Below are positions 54,780-64,000 of a DNA stretch of 64,000 nt, piece by piece. Origin of the DNA: Parashewanella tropica (lineage in GTDB: Bacteria; Pseudomonadota; Gammaproteobacteria; Enterobacterales; Shewanellaceae); NCBI RefSeq assembly GCF_004358445.1, contig NZ_CP037951.1, forward strand, positions 3,110,001-3,174,000. The letters run 5' to 3'. How positions within the stretch are numbered: position 1 is the first letter of the stretch; each line of letters starts with the position of its first letter. Position numbers and translations under genes: made by a program. The notes beneath the pieces were generated by a model, which did no database searches, was not told the DNA's origin, and was given only the letters and a program-made list of their open reading frames with translations.

Positions 54780-55393
54780 AAACGATAACCAAAATCAAGG
54801 TTTAAAGTTTGAACATTAATCACATCCATAGGTTGAAAGTCATAACTCACACCTAACTCCCAACCTGAGTCAAAGTGCATTCTCCAACCTACGCCGGCAA
54901 ATACAGAAACACCATCTGTTGAGCGATGATCTTTAATCGCTGTAATCGTCGTTTTGCCATCTTTAGTCGAGCTTTTATAAGTTTGATGAATATAGTTCAC
55001 GTCATAAAACTGAGCACCTAACTTATAAATAATCGAGTGACGCTTATTGAGTTGCCAGCCATAGTTAGCCACTAAGCGAAATGACTTTGCATCATCAAGA
55101 ATTAAATCTGGCTCAAACGGCGCGGTAAATATGGTGACGAATGGTTCAGGAGCAACGGCTCTAAAACCCAGTTCAACGGCCCATTCGTTGTTGAAGTGAT
55201 AACTATAGAACACATCAAGCCCAATCATGAAGTCATCACTTTTAAAGTCATACCCAGACTTGTCGTGACTAAGGGCAAATGATGCCGATGTAGAAATGTA
55301 ATGAGGTCTATCTTGTAACTGCTCTTCCGCTAAAGTAGAAAGGGGCAAAGCCATTAATACTATGGCTAATAGAAACTTGTTCATATTTAACAT
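54776..55393 (-). CDS. Outer membrane beta-barrel protein, paralogue 1
   Basis: The 205-residue protein has a signal peptide ([16 protein letters not shown], cleavage near EEQL) and eight or so amphipathic strands ending LNLDFGYRF, the Phe-terminal barrel signature. The strand [20 protein letters not shown] has a close counterpart in the neighbouring protein (IELGVGYDFQQIDVIRVQTF), so the two are paralogues of an OmpA/OmpW-like small barrel family. It is 24 bp downstream of its paralogue on the same strand. Function unknown, possibly adhesion or solute passage. Confidence 0.75.
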   Translation of the reverse strand: MLNMNKFLLAIVLMALPLSTLAEEQLQDRPHYISTSASFALSHDKSGYDFKSDDFMIGLDVFYSYHFNNEWAVELGFRAVAPEPFVTIFTAPFEPDLILDDAKSFRLVANYGWQLNKRHSIIYKLGAQFYDVNYIHQTYKSSTKDGKTTITAIKDHRSTDGVSVFAGVGWRMHFDSGWELGVSYDFQPMDVINVQTLNLDFGYRF

Positions 55394-55417
55394 CCTTGTT
55401 TACACCAATTGCAGTAA

Positions 55418-55978
55418 TTAAATACTATAGCCAATGACTAAGCTGAAAGTTTGTACTCTGATAACGTCTATCTGTTGGAAGTCATAGCCTACGCCTAGTT
55501 CTATACCAATATCAAACCGATAAACCCAATTTGCTGCGGCATAATAAGACATGGCTGATTTATCTTTAACAACGATTTTACCGTCAACTTTCGAACGATA
55601 GCCAAGATCATATTGATGAACACCAGCTTTTAAATCGAATCTCTGCTTGTCCATAAATGGAATACTGTATGTGGCCAGTGCTCTGTAGCTATAAATATGT
55701 TCCTGAATAATTTCATTATCGAGAACCTCTTCTACATGCACAGTATAAAGTTGTGGATCAAGTCGCTTGTAGCCAAGTTCTATCCCCCACTCTGGTAATA
55801 ATTGAAAGCGATATGAGCCATCATAACTAACCGCAGCCTTATCATTTTCAACACCTCGGGAGTTTTCACCCGCACTATACCCAGCCCCGACGGCAAACGA
55901 CATAACTGCCTGCTGAGGAATTTGAGCCATACCGTTAAACGATATAAACGAGAACAATAATATTAAAATCCGTTTCAT
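55418..55978 (-). CDS. Outer membrane beta-barrel protein, paralogue 2
   Basis: The 186-residue protein has a signal peptide (ILILLFSFISFNGMA) and a small eight-strand barrel. It shares with the downstream gene the strands WGIELGYK, IELGVGYDFQ and DVIRVQTFSL, but ends in GYSI rather than a Phe. The pair arose by tandem duplication and is probably co-transcribed. I assign no specific role. Confidence 0.73.
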   Translation of the reverse strand: MKRILILLFSFISFNGMAQIPQQAVMSFAVGAGYSAGENSRGVENDKAAVSYDGSYRFQLLPEWGIELGYKRLDPQLYTVHVEEVLDNEIIQEHIYSYRALATYSIPFMDKQRFDLKAGVHQYDLGYRSKVDGKIVVKDKSAMSYYAAANWVYRFDIGIELGVGYDFQQIDVIRVQTFSLVIGYSI

Positions 55979-56089
55979 CCTTGCCTCTGACTAAACCAAA
56001 AAGTCAAACACAAGTATAGTTAAGGATAGAAATTGTGAAGGGGAATTATTTTGGGGTTAATTCAAACAAATTAACCCCAAAATGAATAA

Positions 56090-57013
56090 TTAATATAGAG
56101 AAGGATCGTCTTTGTTTGGACGTGTTTTAAAACGGCGATGCAACCACATCCATTGAGCAGGACTTCGACTTATCAATTCCTCGATGATCTTGTTACCTCT
56201 AATAGCATCATCCACTTCATTTTCTCCGGGGAAGTTTTCAAGTGGCGGCATAAGTTCAACGGTATAACCGCTATCTCCTTCATTACGCTCAACAAACATA
56301 GGGACAACTTTCGCTTTTCCCAATTTTGCCAATGTAGTAGCACCCGTTATTGTTGCCGCATCTTTAACATTAAAGAAAGGGATAAATACTGCACTAGAGC
56401 GACCAAAATCTTGATCGGCTGTATACCAAATCATTTCAGCGCTACGTAAACTTTTAACCATTTTTCGCATATCACGTTTGGCAATCAGGCCTTTATTAGA
56501 ACGCAGCCTGCCGTTGACTTGGAGGTATTCCATTACAGGATTATTGTGAGGTCTGTATACACCAATACCTGGATTAAACTGCCCAATAATTCGAGCGCCC
56601 ATTTCCAGCGGTAAACAATGAACGGCAAATAAAATAACGCCTTGTCCACTATTAATAGTATCGGTTACATAATGCTCACCTTTTAAATGCATATGCTTTT
56701 GAACTCGAGCATCACTCCACCACCAAGCATTAATTGAGTCAAAAATGGCTTTGCCCGTTTCTTCAAAATTTTGAATTAATAATTGCTGACGCTCAGTCTC
56801 AGGCATGTCGGGGAAACACAATTCTAAGTTTCGCTGAGCCGTCTTTGCGCGTTTACCAATAAGCTTTAGGGCTAATCGACCAATTCCAGCTCCCAATTTC
56901 ATTTGAACTGACAAAGGTAAAGCTTGTGTCAAGCGTGCTATTGCAACACCAAACCAAACTAGCCAAAACTTTGGATGAAGTAATCGAACAGAAAACTCAG
57001 CCTTCTCTACCAC
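56090..57013 (-). CDS. lpxL: Lipid A biosynthesis lauroyl-type acyltransferase
   Basis: The enzyme adds a secondary acyl chain to Kdo2-lipid IVA at the inner membrane. The LpxL/LpxM features are an N-terminal membrane segment, RRNLELCFPDMP-like sequence (QRNLELCFPDMPETER), the catalytic His and Glu in AVHCLPLEMG (HX4E), GVYRPHNNP, DQDFG, and WMWLHRRFKTRP near the C-terminus. The frame is open to an ATG at 57088, but the first 25 residues are not family-like; GTG at 57013 gives VVEKAEFSVRLLHPKFW, colinear with E. coli LpxL, so it is preferred. It is divergent from hldE. Confidence 0.88.
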   Translation of the reverse strand: MVEKAEFSVRLLHPKFWLVWFGVAIARLTQALPLSVQMKLGAGIGRLALKLIGKRAKTAQRNLELCFPDMPETERQQLLIQNFEETGKAIFDSINAWWWSDARVQKHMHLKGEHYVTDTINSGQGVILFAVHCLPLEMGARIIGQFNPGIGVYRPHNNPVMEYLQVNGRLRSNKGLIAKRDMRKMVKSLRSAEMIWYTADQDFGRSSAVFIPFFNVKDAATITGATTLAKLGKAKVVPMFVERNEGDSGYTVELMPPLENFPGENEVDDAIRGNKIIEELISRSPAQWMWLHRRFKTRPNKDDPSLY

Positions 57014-57116
57014 GGTAAACTCACAATAAAAATAAGAAAATGAGTAACATTTTACCTTATCTAAAAAAATTTCGGTTAAAATCCCCAATTAATATTTTAA
57101 AAATAGACGGATCACC

Positions 57117-58547
57117 ATGAAGGTTTCTCTTCCAGCTCTTGAAAATGCCAGTGTGTTAGTCGTTGGCGACGTAATGTTAGACCGCTATTGGACAGGTCCA
57201 ACAGGCCGCATTTCTCCTGAAGCACCAGTACCAGTTGTAAAAATCGATCAAAACGAAGACAGACCTGGTGGCGCTGCCAATGTTGCACTAAATATTGCGA
57301 GTTTAGGTGGAAAAGTACAGCTAGCTGGGATCATCGGCAATGACGAAACTGGAGAGTCATTAACTCAGGTACTCAAGGCTCAAGCAGTGATCCCACAATG
57401 GCACAAGGTCGCTGATAAACCAACAATCACTAAATTGCGTGTATTATCCCGACACCAGCAACTGATCCGTTTAGACTTTGAAGAACCTTTTGCCGAACAC
57501 GACAGTGAAGCACTGATGGCCAATTCAGAACAACACCTTGATGATGTCTCAGTTGTGATTTTATCTGACTACGCAAAAGGTGCTATTGCAGATCCCACTT
57601 CGTTTATTGCTAAAGCAAAATCAAAAAACGTTAAAGTACTTGTCGATCCGAAAGGTAGTGACTTTTCTCGTTACCAAGGCGCAAGCCTTATTACGCCTAA
57701 TCTGTCTGAATTTGAAGCTGTAGTTGGTAAAGTTGAAAGTGAGCAAGACTTGGAGCAAAAAGCCGAACAGCTTCTAAAAGATTTTGAGATTGAATCGATT
57801 TTGATCACTCGTTCTGAAAAAGGCATGACTTTAGTCAGCCAAACAGAGCCCGTGTTACACATTCCAACTGTCGCGCGTGAGGTTTATGACGTAACGGGCG
57901 CTGGCGATACCGTTATCTCGACTTTAGCAAGCTGTCTTGCTGCGGGAAGTGACTTAGCTCAAGCCTGTTTGATTGCCAATACCGCCGCAGGTATTGTGGT
58001 TGGCAAGCTCGGTACTTCTACAGTTTCTCGTGTAGAGCTAATCGAAGCTCTAAACACTCACCAAGGTGAATCCGGATTAGGTGTGATCAGTGAAGAACAG
58101 TTACTTACTACACTGAAGCAAGCCAAAGCGAAAGGAGAAAAGATCGTAATGACAAACGGTTGTTTCGATATTCTTCACGCTGGGCATGTTAGCTACCTTT
58201 CACAAGCTCGTAATTTAGGTGACAGACTCATAGTAGCCGTGAACTCGGATGACTCTGTAAAACGTCTTAAAGGTGAAGAGCGCCCAATTAATGGGTTAGA
58301 TCGCCGTATGGCAGTATTGGCAGGGCTAAGTGCTGTTGATTGGGTAGTACCATTTTCAGAAGATACACCTCAGCGTTTAATTGCTAATCTACTGCCTGAT
58401 TTGTTGGTTAAAGGTGGTGATTATCAAGTTGAGGAAATCGCTGGAGGACAAGAGGTAATGGCCGCGGGTGGTGAGGTAAAAGTACTGAATTTTGAAGACG
58501 GTATTTCTACTACAGCAATCATCGAAAACATAATGGCAAACCAGTAA
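57117..58547 (+). CDS. hldE: Bifunctional heptose kinase/adenylyltransferase HldE
   Basis: The 476-residue protein makes the ADP-heptose precursor of the LPS inner core. Residues 1-318 are a ribokinase-fold kinase ([38 protein letters not shown]) that phosphorylates heptose 7-phosphate, and residues 340-476 are a nucleotidyltransferase ([33 protein letters not shown]) that adds AMP. It is next to lpxL, another LPS gene, in divergent orientation. Its stop overlaps the next start in TAATG. Confidence 0.97.
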   Translation: MKVSLPALENASVLVVGDVMLDRYWTGPTGRISPEAPVPVVKIDQNEDRPGGAANVALNIASLGGKVQLAGIIGNDETGESLTQVLKAQAVIPQWHKVADKPTITKLRVLSRHQQLIRLDFEEPFAEHDSEALMANSEQHLDDVSVVILSDYAKGAIADPTSFIAKAKSKNVKVLVDPKGSDFSRYQGASLITPNLSEFEAVVGKVESEQDLEQKAEQLLKDFEIESILITRSEKGMTLVSQTEPVLHIPTVAREVYDVTGAGDTVISTLASCLAAGSDLAQACLIANTAAGIVVGKLGTSTVSRVELIEALNTHQGESGLGVISEEQLLTTLKQAKAKGEKIVMTNGCFDILHAGHVSYLSQARNLGDRLIVAVNSDDSVKRLKGEERPINGLDRRMAVLAGLSAVDWVVPFSEDTPQRLIANLLPDLLVKGGDYQVEEIAGGQEVMAAGGEVKVLNFEDGISTTAIIENIMANQ

Positions 58548-59386
58548 TGCTACTTGGGATGTTGTTGAGTGCCAGTTATTGGGTTGATATCGCCGACAAA
58601 CAAGCGTTAGTCTGCAATATTGACCACTTTCCCCAATGTATTCAGCAACTCCCCTCTTCACTTCAGCAACCTATAGCGGCTTCAAATATCAAAAAATCCA
58701 TGGCATTTCGAGATGCCATGGTGGTTCCAGTTTCTGATAACACAGTTTCAGGGGTTATTTTTCTTCGCTCTGTTAAAACCGATCCTCAGCTGGATGCTTT
58801 CGTAGACGGGATAAAAATAACTTTAAATTTAAAACAGCAACAACAGCTAAACCTTTGGCATGAGCAAGGTCATCTACACAACGAGCAAATCATTCATCCG
58901 CTCCTAAAACGTCGGCTGACAAAAATTGAACATGAAGCATTTGCCGATTTATATACGCTTTGGCAAAGTGTCCATACTACTCAGAGCTTTCATCTTGCTT
59001 GGCAGCAGTACCACAGACGTAATTTAAATGTGATAAATTCACAATCCGATTATTCTCATTGGAGCGTTCCATTATTACACCATGTACTGACACAATACTC
59101 CCCAGAACAAGTCATTGCCTTTGGGTCCTACCGAGAGTTTGCCGAGAATATCATTCAAGAGTTCCAGCCTTTATCTAAAGATGAACAGCGTGAATTTCAA
59201 TCACTCATTAGGCACTTATTTCACTCCCATAGCACTTTTAATCAACCTCATTACTTATCTTGGCGCCGAGACAAGTTGAGCACCTATTTAACACCAACCC
59301 TCGCCGCATTGTTAAATCAAACTCAAGCACAATCAATACTTAAAGCACTTGCTCTTCCATTGAATCATAGCCTGAATCCGTCCTGA
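58547..59386 (+). CDS. Putative zinc metallopeptidase downstream of hldE
   Basis: The 279-residue product is translationally coupled to hldE through TAATG. It starts with a short hydrophobic run ([13 protein letters not shown]) that could be a signal or anchor. Residues 105-109 are HEQGH, a perfect HExxH zinc motif, and residues 130-134 are EAFAD, the ExxAD pattern that supplies the third ligand in several zinc peptidases. The rest is helical and rich in Gln/His/Leu. I do not recognise a named family. A peptidase acting in the envelope is likely, but the substrate is unknown. Two cysteines (residues 23 and 31) lie near the N-terminus. Confidence 0.65.
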   Translation: MLLGMLLSASYWVDIADKQALVCNIDHFPQCIQQLPSSLQQPIAASNIKKSMAFRDAMVVPVSDNTVSGVIFLRSVKTDPQLDAFVDGIKITLNLKQQQQLNLWHEQGHLHNEQIIHPLLKRRLTKIEHEAFADLYTLWQSVHTTQSFHLAWQQYHRRNLNVINSQSDYSHWSVPLLHHVLTQYSPEQVIAFGSYREFAENIIQEFQPLSKDEQREFQSLIRHLFHSHSTFNQPHYLSWRRDKLSTYLTPTLAALLNQTQAQSILKALALPLNHSLNPS

Positions 59387-59571
59387 ACAATTCGTTAATA
59401 CAAAAGCAAAAGCTACAGCCCTTTGGTAAGCTCAGATGCAACTTAGTACCAATTCTTTGTTATTCAGTAATAAATCTGAAAACTCGCTTATAAGCAGACA
59501 AAAGTATTTACTCATCTAACGAATTAATTGTGCGAGAACATGAGTTGGTTATTGAATGAGGAAAGGGGTCT

Positions 59572-60030
59572 ATGGCAAAACGATCAAAATCTCAAACAGA
59601 GTTGACTATCAACCAGATTAAAGATGAGGCATTTAAACAAATCATTGAAATTGGTTTTGATAATATGTCTTACACTACGCTTTCTCAAGCAACTGGGATC
59701 AGCCGCACAGGGATCAGTCACCACTTTCCAAAAAAAACGGACTTTTTGATAAAGTTAGATGACAGAATTGCAGAACTTTTTATTGGAGCACTCGATTTCA
59801 GTACGATTGCTACTCTCGAAACATCATGGAATAAAGCCTTTAGCGAATCTGAGGCTAAGGCTGTACTTACGCTCTTTTTTAGCATATCTGGCAATGCAAA
59901 CTCATCAATCACTCATTTTCAAGCAATAGAAAACAGTGTTGAACAAGCAAAGAGTCAGCTGGGGGAAGAAGGAGAGAGAACAATAAAGTTCATGATTGGT
60001 TGTGCCGCCATCAGTTTACTTAGCAATTAA
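59572..60030 (+). CDS. TetR-family transcriptional regulator
   Basis: The 152-residue protein has an N-terminal TetR DNA-binding domain with helix-turn-helix YTTLSQATGISRTGISHHFP then KKTDFLIKL. The C-terminal ligand domain is shorter than usual (most TetR proteins are about 190-210 residues). The GAAAGGGG ribosome site precedes the ATG. It overlaps the 3' end of the convergent methyltransferase gene by 15 bp. The target genes are unknown. Confidence 0.82.
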   Translation: MAKRSKSQTELTINQIKDEAFKQIIEIGFDNMSYTTLSQATGISRTGISHHFPKKTDFLIKLDDRIAELFIGALDFSTIATLETSWNKAFSESEAKAVLTLFFSISGNANSSITHFQAIENSVEQAKSQLGEEGERTIKFMIGCAAISLLSN

Positions 60031-60696
60031 TTTGGGAGTTCGTGCAACAAATATCGCAACACATCCTCTTGTACGAACTTCAACATCTTCAAAATAACGT
60101 TTTAATCCCGCTTTCAGACTTATCATATCATCCCCAAGATTACTGAAAGCGCCTTTTTCGTTGTAAAACCTCATCAATTTGTTGGCCAAAAACGATTTTG
60201 GCAAGCCCTGCCCTAAAATAGTACTCCCAAACAACACGCCATCAGCCATTAAGTGTTCTGCCAAATAACCAAATGCCTGAGATTTTTCAGTCATAGTTCC
60301 GGGTAAGCAATGGAGCAAGTAGTTGATACTGATAGAGGCGAACTTTTCACCCTGTAATGAAATCGGCGCTAATACATTACCTTGATTAATTTCAGGGGAA
60401 AATCGTTGGATCCTATCGGCTGTTGCCGCCAAACTATTGGGATTAAGATCCAATAAGGCAACTCTTCTTTCTTTCGCCTTCAAACATTTATCTAAAAAGT
60501 ATCCTGTACCAACACCGACATCCAGATGATTGTTACTCACATGTTCAGAAAATAAAGCTCTAAGGTGTCTAGTAGGACAGCGCCAGATAAAAGTATTGGA
60601 AATACCAAGTACCCAAATATCATAAATCATTAAGATTTTCTTAGAGTATATCGCTTGACCAGCATCGATAGTTTCAGGGGATATTTTAGCGTTCAT
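60016..60696 (-). CDS. Class I SAM-dependent methyltransferase
   Basis: From the ATG at 60696 the product is 226 residues. The SAM-binding motif I is HLDVGVGTGYFLDKCL, motif II RVALLDLNPNSL, and a motif IV-like INYLLHCLPG follows. It resembles small-molecule or UbiE-like methyltransferases, but the substrate is not evident. No clear ribosome site. It converges with and overlaps the TetR regulator, so the two could influence each other by antisense transcription. Confidence 0.8.
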   Translation of the reverse strand: MNAKISPETIDAGQAIYSKKILMIYDIWVLGISNTFIWRCPTRHLRALFSEHVSNNHLDVGVGTGYFLDKCLKAKERRVALLDLNPNSLAATADRIQRFSPEINQGNVLAPISLQGEKFASISINYLLHCLPGTMTEKSQAFGYLAEHLMADGVLFGSTILGQGLPKSFLANKLMRFYNEKGAFSNLGDDMISLKAGLKRYFEDVEVRTRGCVAIFVARTPKLIAK

Positions 60697-60784
60697 CACA
60701 AAACTTAAACTGCATTCTTGAGAATAAGAATAACACTAAGATGATGAATAACTGCTTGATGAGAAATTAAGAATCTTTAAAAGA

Positions 60785-60869
<85 letters not shown>

Positions 60870-60906
60870 ATAGACAAGATTGCACTTTTACTAAAGTACG
60901 AAAATA

Positions 60907-60981
60907 TGGCTGGGGTACCAGGATTCGAACCTGGGAATGCCGAGATCAAAACCCGGTGCCTTACCGCTTGGCGATACCCCA
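60907..60981 (-). tRNA. tRNA-Gln (TTG)
   Basis: This 75-base tRNA has acceptor TGGGGTA/TACCCCA, anticodon TTG in loop TTTTGAT and an encoded CCA. It is identical to the other two tRNA-Gln copies in the array by eye. Confidence 0.97.
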
Positions 60982-61023
60982 ACATTGGGTTTATTTAATT
61001 CAAACCAAGCAGCCTAAATTAAA

Positions 61024-61108
<85 letters not shown>

Positions 61109-61141
61109 ACGGAGTCTCTGTATTTTACATCCTAGAGAAGA

Positions 61142-61218
61142 TGGTAGCTATGGCGGGACTTGAACCTGCGACCCCAGCATTATGAGTGCTGTGCTCTAAC
61201 CAGCTGAGCTACATAGCC
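61142..61218 (-). tRNA. tRNA-Met (CAT), elongator type
   Basis: This 77-base tRNA has acceptor GGCTATG, anticodon CAT in loop CTCATAA, and an encoded CCA. The overall sequence is like E. coli metT (elongator Met), not the initiator or Ile2 type. Confidence 0.95.
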
Positions 61219-61224
61219 TTAATA

Positions 61225-61299
61225 TGGCTGGGGTACCAGGATTCGAACCTGGGAATGCCGAGATCAAAACCCGGTGCCTTACCGCTTGGCGATACCCCA
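61225..61299 (-). tRNA. tRNA-Gln (TTG)
   Basis: Second copy of the 75-base tRNA-Gln, anticodon TTG, only 6 bp downstream on the plus map from the tRNA-Met copy. Confidence 0.97.
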
Positions 61300-61327
61300 T
61301 TAAATCATATTAGCGCTTACTTAAAAA

Positions 61328-61402
61328 TGGCTGGGGTACCAGGATTCGAACCTGGGAATGCCGAGATCAAAACCCGGTGCCTTACCGCTTGGCGATACCC
61401 CA
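61328..61402 (-). tRNA. tRNA-Gln (TTG)
   Basis: Third copy of the 75-base tRNA-Gln, anticodon TTG, adjacent to the second copy as a direct duplicate. Confidence 0.97.
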
Positions 61403-61453
61403 ATCTAAGAAAGCTTATTTAACAATTTAACCTTCAAAAAGTAAATTATTAAA

Positions 61454-61538
<85 letters not shown>

Positions 61539-61571
61539 ACGGAGTCCCTATGTTTTACATCTTAGAGAAGA

Positions 61572-61648
61572 TGGTAGCTATGGCGGGACTTGAACCTGCG
61601 ACCCCAGCATTATGAGTGCTGTGCTCTAACCAGCTGAGCTACATAGCC
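61572..61648 (-). tRNA. tRNA-Met (CAT), elongator type
   Basis: First tRNA of the array in transcription order, 34 bp downstream of its strong promoter's -10 box. Same sequence as the copy at 61142-61218. Confidence 0.95.
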
Positions 61649-61681
61649 ACTTTGTTTTGCTCCTCGTGAGGAACGGGGCGT

Positions 61682-61710
61682 ATTATGCTTATTCGCCCCA
61701 AGCAGGTCAA
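61682..61710 (-). promoter_or_regulatory. Strong sigma-70 promoter of the tRNA array
   Basis: On the minus strand TTGACC and CATAAT are separated by exactly 17 bp. They are followed by the GC-rich discriminator ACGCCCCG, typical of stable-RNA promoters under stringent (ppGpp) control. Confidence 0.85.
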
Positions 61711-61791
61711 CCGCTTTTTTAGTAAAAATACGCCTAACGTCATCAAACGGTCATGATTTGGGCAAGACGCTCAAAAAAGCGGTTTTTCCAG

Positions 61792-62088
61792 TAGGGCGTG
61801 TTGAGCTTTCAGGATTAAATTTTGTGCTGCTTGAGCACTTCGTGTTCAAGGCGTGAGTTGTAAGGCTTAGTAATCTAAGTGAACAGCTCACAACACAGAA
61901 CAGGAAATGCTCAAGAGCATCGAAGACAGCGTAAATTGGTTACTTTTACTACGTTCTCGTTTGTTTATGTGGAAACGAAGTAACAACAGTTTTGTATGTT
62001 GGTAATAACCACACTACACAAACGCTGCCTTGCATAAGATAACCAATTTTTCGCTGCAAAAATAATCACGAAAGTTCAACCCGCCCTA
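61792..62088. mobile_element. MITE-like element with imperfect terminal inverted repeats
   Basis: The 297-bp segment begins TAGGGCGTGTTGAGCTTTC and ends with its complement at 17 of 19 positions (62070-62088); weaker complementarity extends about 16 bp further inward. No ORF or transposase is present. It fills the gap between the tRNA promoter and the ychF stop, ending 5 bp before that stop. No clear target-site duplication was seen. Confidence 0.55.
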
Positions 62089-62093
62089 TAATT

Positions 62094-63185
62094 TTAAACA
62101 TTAAACAAGAAGTGCATCACGTCGCCGTCTTTCACTTCGTATGTTTTACCTTCAACACGCAGCTTTCCGGCTTCTTTAGCACCGTTCTCGCCTTTGAATT
62201 CGATGAAGTCATTATAAGAAGTGACTTGAGCACGAATAAAGCCACGTTCAAAGTCAGTGTGGATCACACCAGCTGCTTGTGGAGCTAGAGCACCAACAGG
62301 AATTGTCCATGCACGAACTTCTTTTACACCTGCGGTAAAGTAAGTGTGAAGATTAAGAAGGGTATAACCTGCATTGATTACACGGTTAAGTCCCGGCTCT
62401 TCTAAGCCAAGCTCAGACAAGAACTCTTCCTGCTCTTCAGCATCCATTTCAGCAAGCTCTGATTCAATCGCAGCACAAACTGGGACAACTACCGCGTTTT
62501 CAGACTCAGCAATCTTACGAACGGCATCCAAATGTGGGTTATTCTCAAAACCATCTTCAGATACGTTTGCAATATACATGGTTGGCTTAAGGGTTAAGAA
62601 GTTTAGGTAGCGAACTGCGGCTAACTCTTCTTTTTCTAGCTCTAAAGAACGCAACATATTGCACTCATCGAGAACCGGACGCATTTTTTCAAGTACGGTC
62701 AGTTCAAATTTAGCGTCTTTGTCGCCACCTTTAGCTTTTTTAGTTTGACGTAAAACAGCACGCTCAAGACTATCTAAGTCAGCTAATGCTAGCTCAGTAT
62801 TGATCACTTCAATATCACGAGCAGGATCAACACCATCAGAAACGTGAACAATATTGTCATTCTCAAAACAGCGAACCACGTGTCCAATTGCATCCGTTTC
62901 ACGAATGTTAGCTAAAAACTTATTACCCAGACCTTCACCTTTAGACGCACCGGCAACCAAACCAGCAATATCAACAAACTCCATAGTTGTTGGCAGTACT
63001 TTTTGTGGATTAACAATGTCAGCCAATGCATTCAGACGTGCATCAGGTACAGGAACCACCCCAGTATTAGGCTCAATGGTACAAAACGGAAAGTTTGCCG
63101 CTTCAATACCTGCTTGAGTCAATGCATTAAATAGTGTGGACTTGCCCACGTTAGGAAGGCCAACAATGCCGCACTTAAATCCCAT
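62094..63185 (-). CDS. ychF: Redox-responsive ATPase YchF (Obg family)
   Basis: The 363-residue protein has an N-terminal P-loop domain ([18 protein letters not shown], switch region FPFCTIEPN, Walker [12 protein letters not shown]), a coiled coil and a C-terminal TGS domain ([17 protein letters not shown], ending [15 protein letters not shown]). YchF binds ribosomes and prefers ATP to GTP. It lies 23 bp downstream of pth, the usual pth-ychF operon. Confidence 0.97.
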   Translation of the reverse strand: MGFKCGIVGLPNVGKSTLFNALTQAGIEAANFPFCTIEPNTGVVPVPDARLNALADIVNPQKVLPTTMEFVDIAGLVAGASKGEGLGNKFLANIRETDAIGHVVRCFENDNIVHVSDGVDPARDIEVINTELALADLDSLERAVLRQTKKAKGGDKDAKFELTVLEKMRPVLDECNMLRSLELEKEELAAVRYLNFLTLKPTMYIANVSEDGFENNPHLDAVRKIAESENAVVVPVCAAIESELAEMDAEEQEEFLSELGLEEPGLNRVINAGYTLLNLHTYFTAGVKEVRAWTIPVGALAPQAAGVIHTDFERGFIRAQVTSYNDFIEFKGENGAKEAGKLRVEGKTYEVKDGDVMHFLFNV

Positions 63186-63208
63186 AATTAATTACCTTTT
63201 GCTTAGCG

Positions 63209-63793
63209 TTATGCTTTAAACGAATGCAGTCTTTGCATGGCAGTTGCCATGTCCTGCTTAAACAGTATTTCGGTTGAACGGACAGCTTCATCAATCGCAG
63301 CGTCCATTAATGTTTGATCGGTTGGGCTGGCTTTACTCAATACATAATTACTGACTAAGTTTTTATGACCTGGGTGACCAATACCAATACGAAGTCGATA
63401 GAAATTTTTGTTATTGGCAAGCCTAGCGATAATGTCTTTTAAACCATTATGACCACCGTGACCGCCACCCAACTTAAACTTTGCAATGCCAGGAGGCATA
63501 TCTAACTCATCGTGAGCCACAAGAATTTGCTCGGGCGTAATTTTATAAAAATTCGCTAATGCGCCAACCGATTTACCACTTAAATTCATAAAAGTAGTAG
63601 GAATGAGCAAACGAACGTCTTTACCATGCAAAGTAGTTCTGGCGGTTAGACCAAAATATTTACTGTCCATGACAAGGTTGGCTCCGGTTATTCTCGCTAA
63701 CTCTCGAACAAACCACTCCCCAGCATTATGGCGAGTGCGCTCATATTCAGTACCAGGATTTGCCAAACCGACGATCAGTTTTATATCGCTCAT
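63209..63793 (-). CDS. pth: Peptidyl-tRNA hydrolase
   Basis: The start at 63793 gives [14 protein letters not shown] and 194 residues, as in E. coli, with AGG seven bases upstream; the open frame continues to 63823, but the additional ten residues are not family-like. Catalytic and binding residues are visible: [16 protein letters not shown] (His20 type), [19 protein letters not shown] and [13 protein letters not shown]. It recycles peptidyl-tRNAs released from stalled ribosomes. Confidence 0.96.
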   Translation of the reverse strand: MSDIKLIVGLANPGTEYERTRHNAGEWFVRELARITGANLVMDSKYFGLTARTTLHGKDVRLLIPTTFMNLSGKSVGALANFYKITPEQILVAHDELDMPPGIAKFKLGGGHGGHNGLKDIIARLANNKNFYRLRIGIGHPGHKNLVSNYVLSKASPTDQTLMDAAIDEAVRSTEILFKQDMATAMQRLHSFKA

Positions 63794-63959
63794 TCTTTGC
63801 CTAATTCTTTGTGAAAGATTCAAAAACGGGGAATTTTACCACTGAGTGAGAGGGTTTTAAACTGAGAGTTTATTTATAACTCAATTAGGTCACGCCCTAG
63901 CTTTTTGCCGATCTTCAAATACAATAAATTGGAACTCGTTTAATTAATGGACTAATCAA

Positions 63960-64000
63960 ATGAAAAAACTTCTTCTGGCTTCAACAATACTCACCCTTTC
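63960..64000 (+). CDS. Start of a secreted protein gene, cut by the window edge
   Basis: ATG at 63960 opens MKKLLLASTILTL, the beginning of a signal peptide or lipoprotein signal. Only 13 codons are in the window, so the product cannot be identified. It is divergent from pth. Confidence 0.45.
   Translation, partial: MKKLLLASTILTL

Noticed and set aside
61792-62088. Intact insertion sequence
   Set aside because: There is no transposase frame and no clear target duplication; only a short non-coding element with inverted ends is supported.

Overview
This window looks like a chromosomal segment from a gammaproteobacterium of the Shewanellaceae (Shewanella or Parashewanella type); this is judged from gene content and from remembered gene order, not from a database search. 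The strongest markers are oxyR next to an HptA-type phosphotransfer gene and mtnN, the block thyA-lgt-TSUP-ptsP-rppH divergent from mutH and a class III cyclase, the bamD/rluD/pgeF/clpB neighbourhood, and a metT-like tRNA operon next to ychF-pth. The sequence is AT-rich by eye.

Layout. 1-5.4 kb: a large surface lipoprotein with two copies of one domain, followed by a TonB-dependent receptor that runs off the left edge. 5.6-7.4 kb: an acetyltransferase, an orphan type IV pilin-like protein and a small secreted protein. 7.5-15 kb: clpB (with a clear sigma-32 promoter), pgeF, rluD and bamD, with a protease-lipoprotein pair wedged between pgeF and rluD. 15.1-17.4 kb: two adjacent unknown genes sharing a Cys-Pro-Phe-Ser/Thr-Gly domain, then tRNA-Phe. 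17.5-19.5 kb: an aldehyde dehydrogenase and an avidin-like protein. 19.4-31.8 kb: a two-component system with a sigma-54 activator, a 13-repeat Ig-like lipoprotein, and a MacB/HlyD-type efflux operon that carries its own sigma-54 promoter, a 45-codon coupled small ORF and two structured intergenic repeats.

31.8-41.7 kb is an accessory stretch. It holds a disordered protein, an AGCS amino-acid symporter, a protein whose N-terminal region resembles the Salmonella SPI-2 effector translocation domain (SifA type), a FecCD-type ABC permease and ATPase, an MHS-family transporter, a porin-like barrel and two small membrane proteins. 41.7-59.4 kb is mostly core: thyA, lgt, TSUP, ptsP, rppH, mutH, a cyclase, oxyR, hptA, mtnN, cbiB-like, nhaP2, two paralogous barrels, lpxL, hldE and a putative zinc peptidase. 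59.5-64 kb holds a TetR regulator convergent with a methyltransferase, eight tRNAs, a MITE-like element, ychF, pth and the first codons of a secreted protein.

The most unusual items are the SifA-like N-terminal domain at 34.5-35.3 kb, the avidin homologue that has lost most biotin-contacting tryptophans, the small ORF inside the efflux operon, the paired unknown genes at 15-17 kb, and a DnaA-box-rich intergenic region between rppH and mutH.
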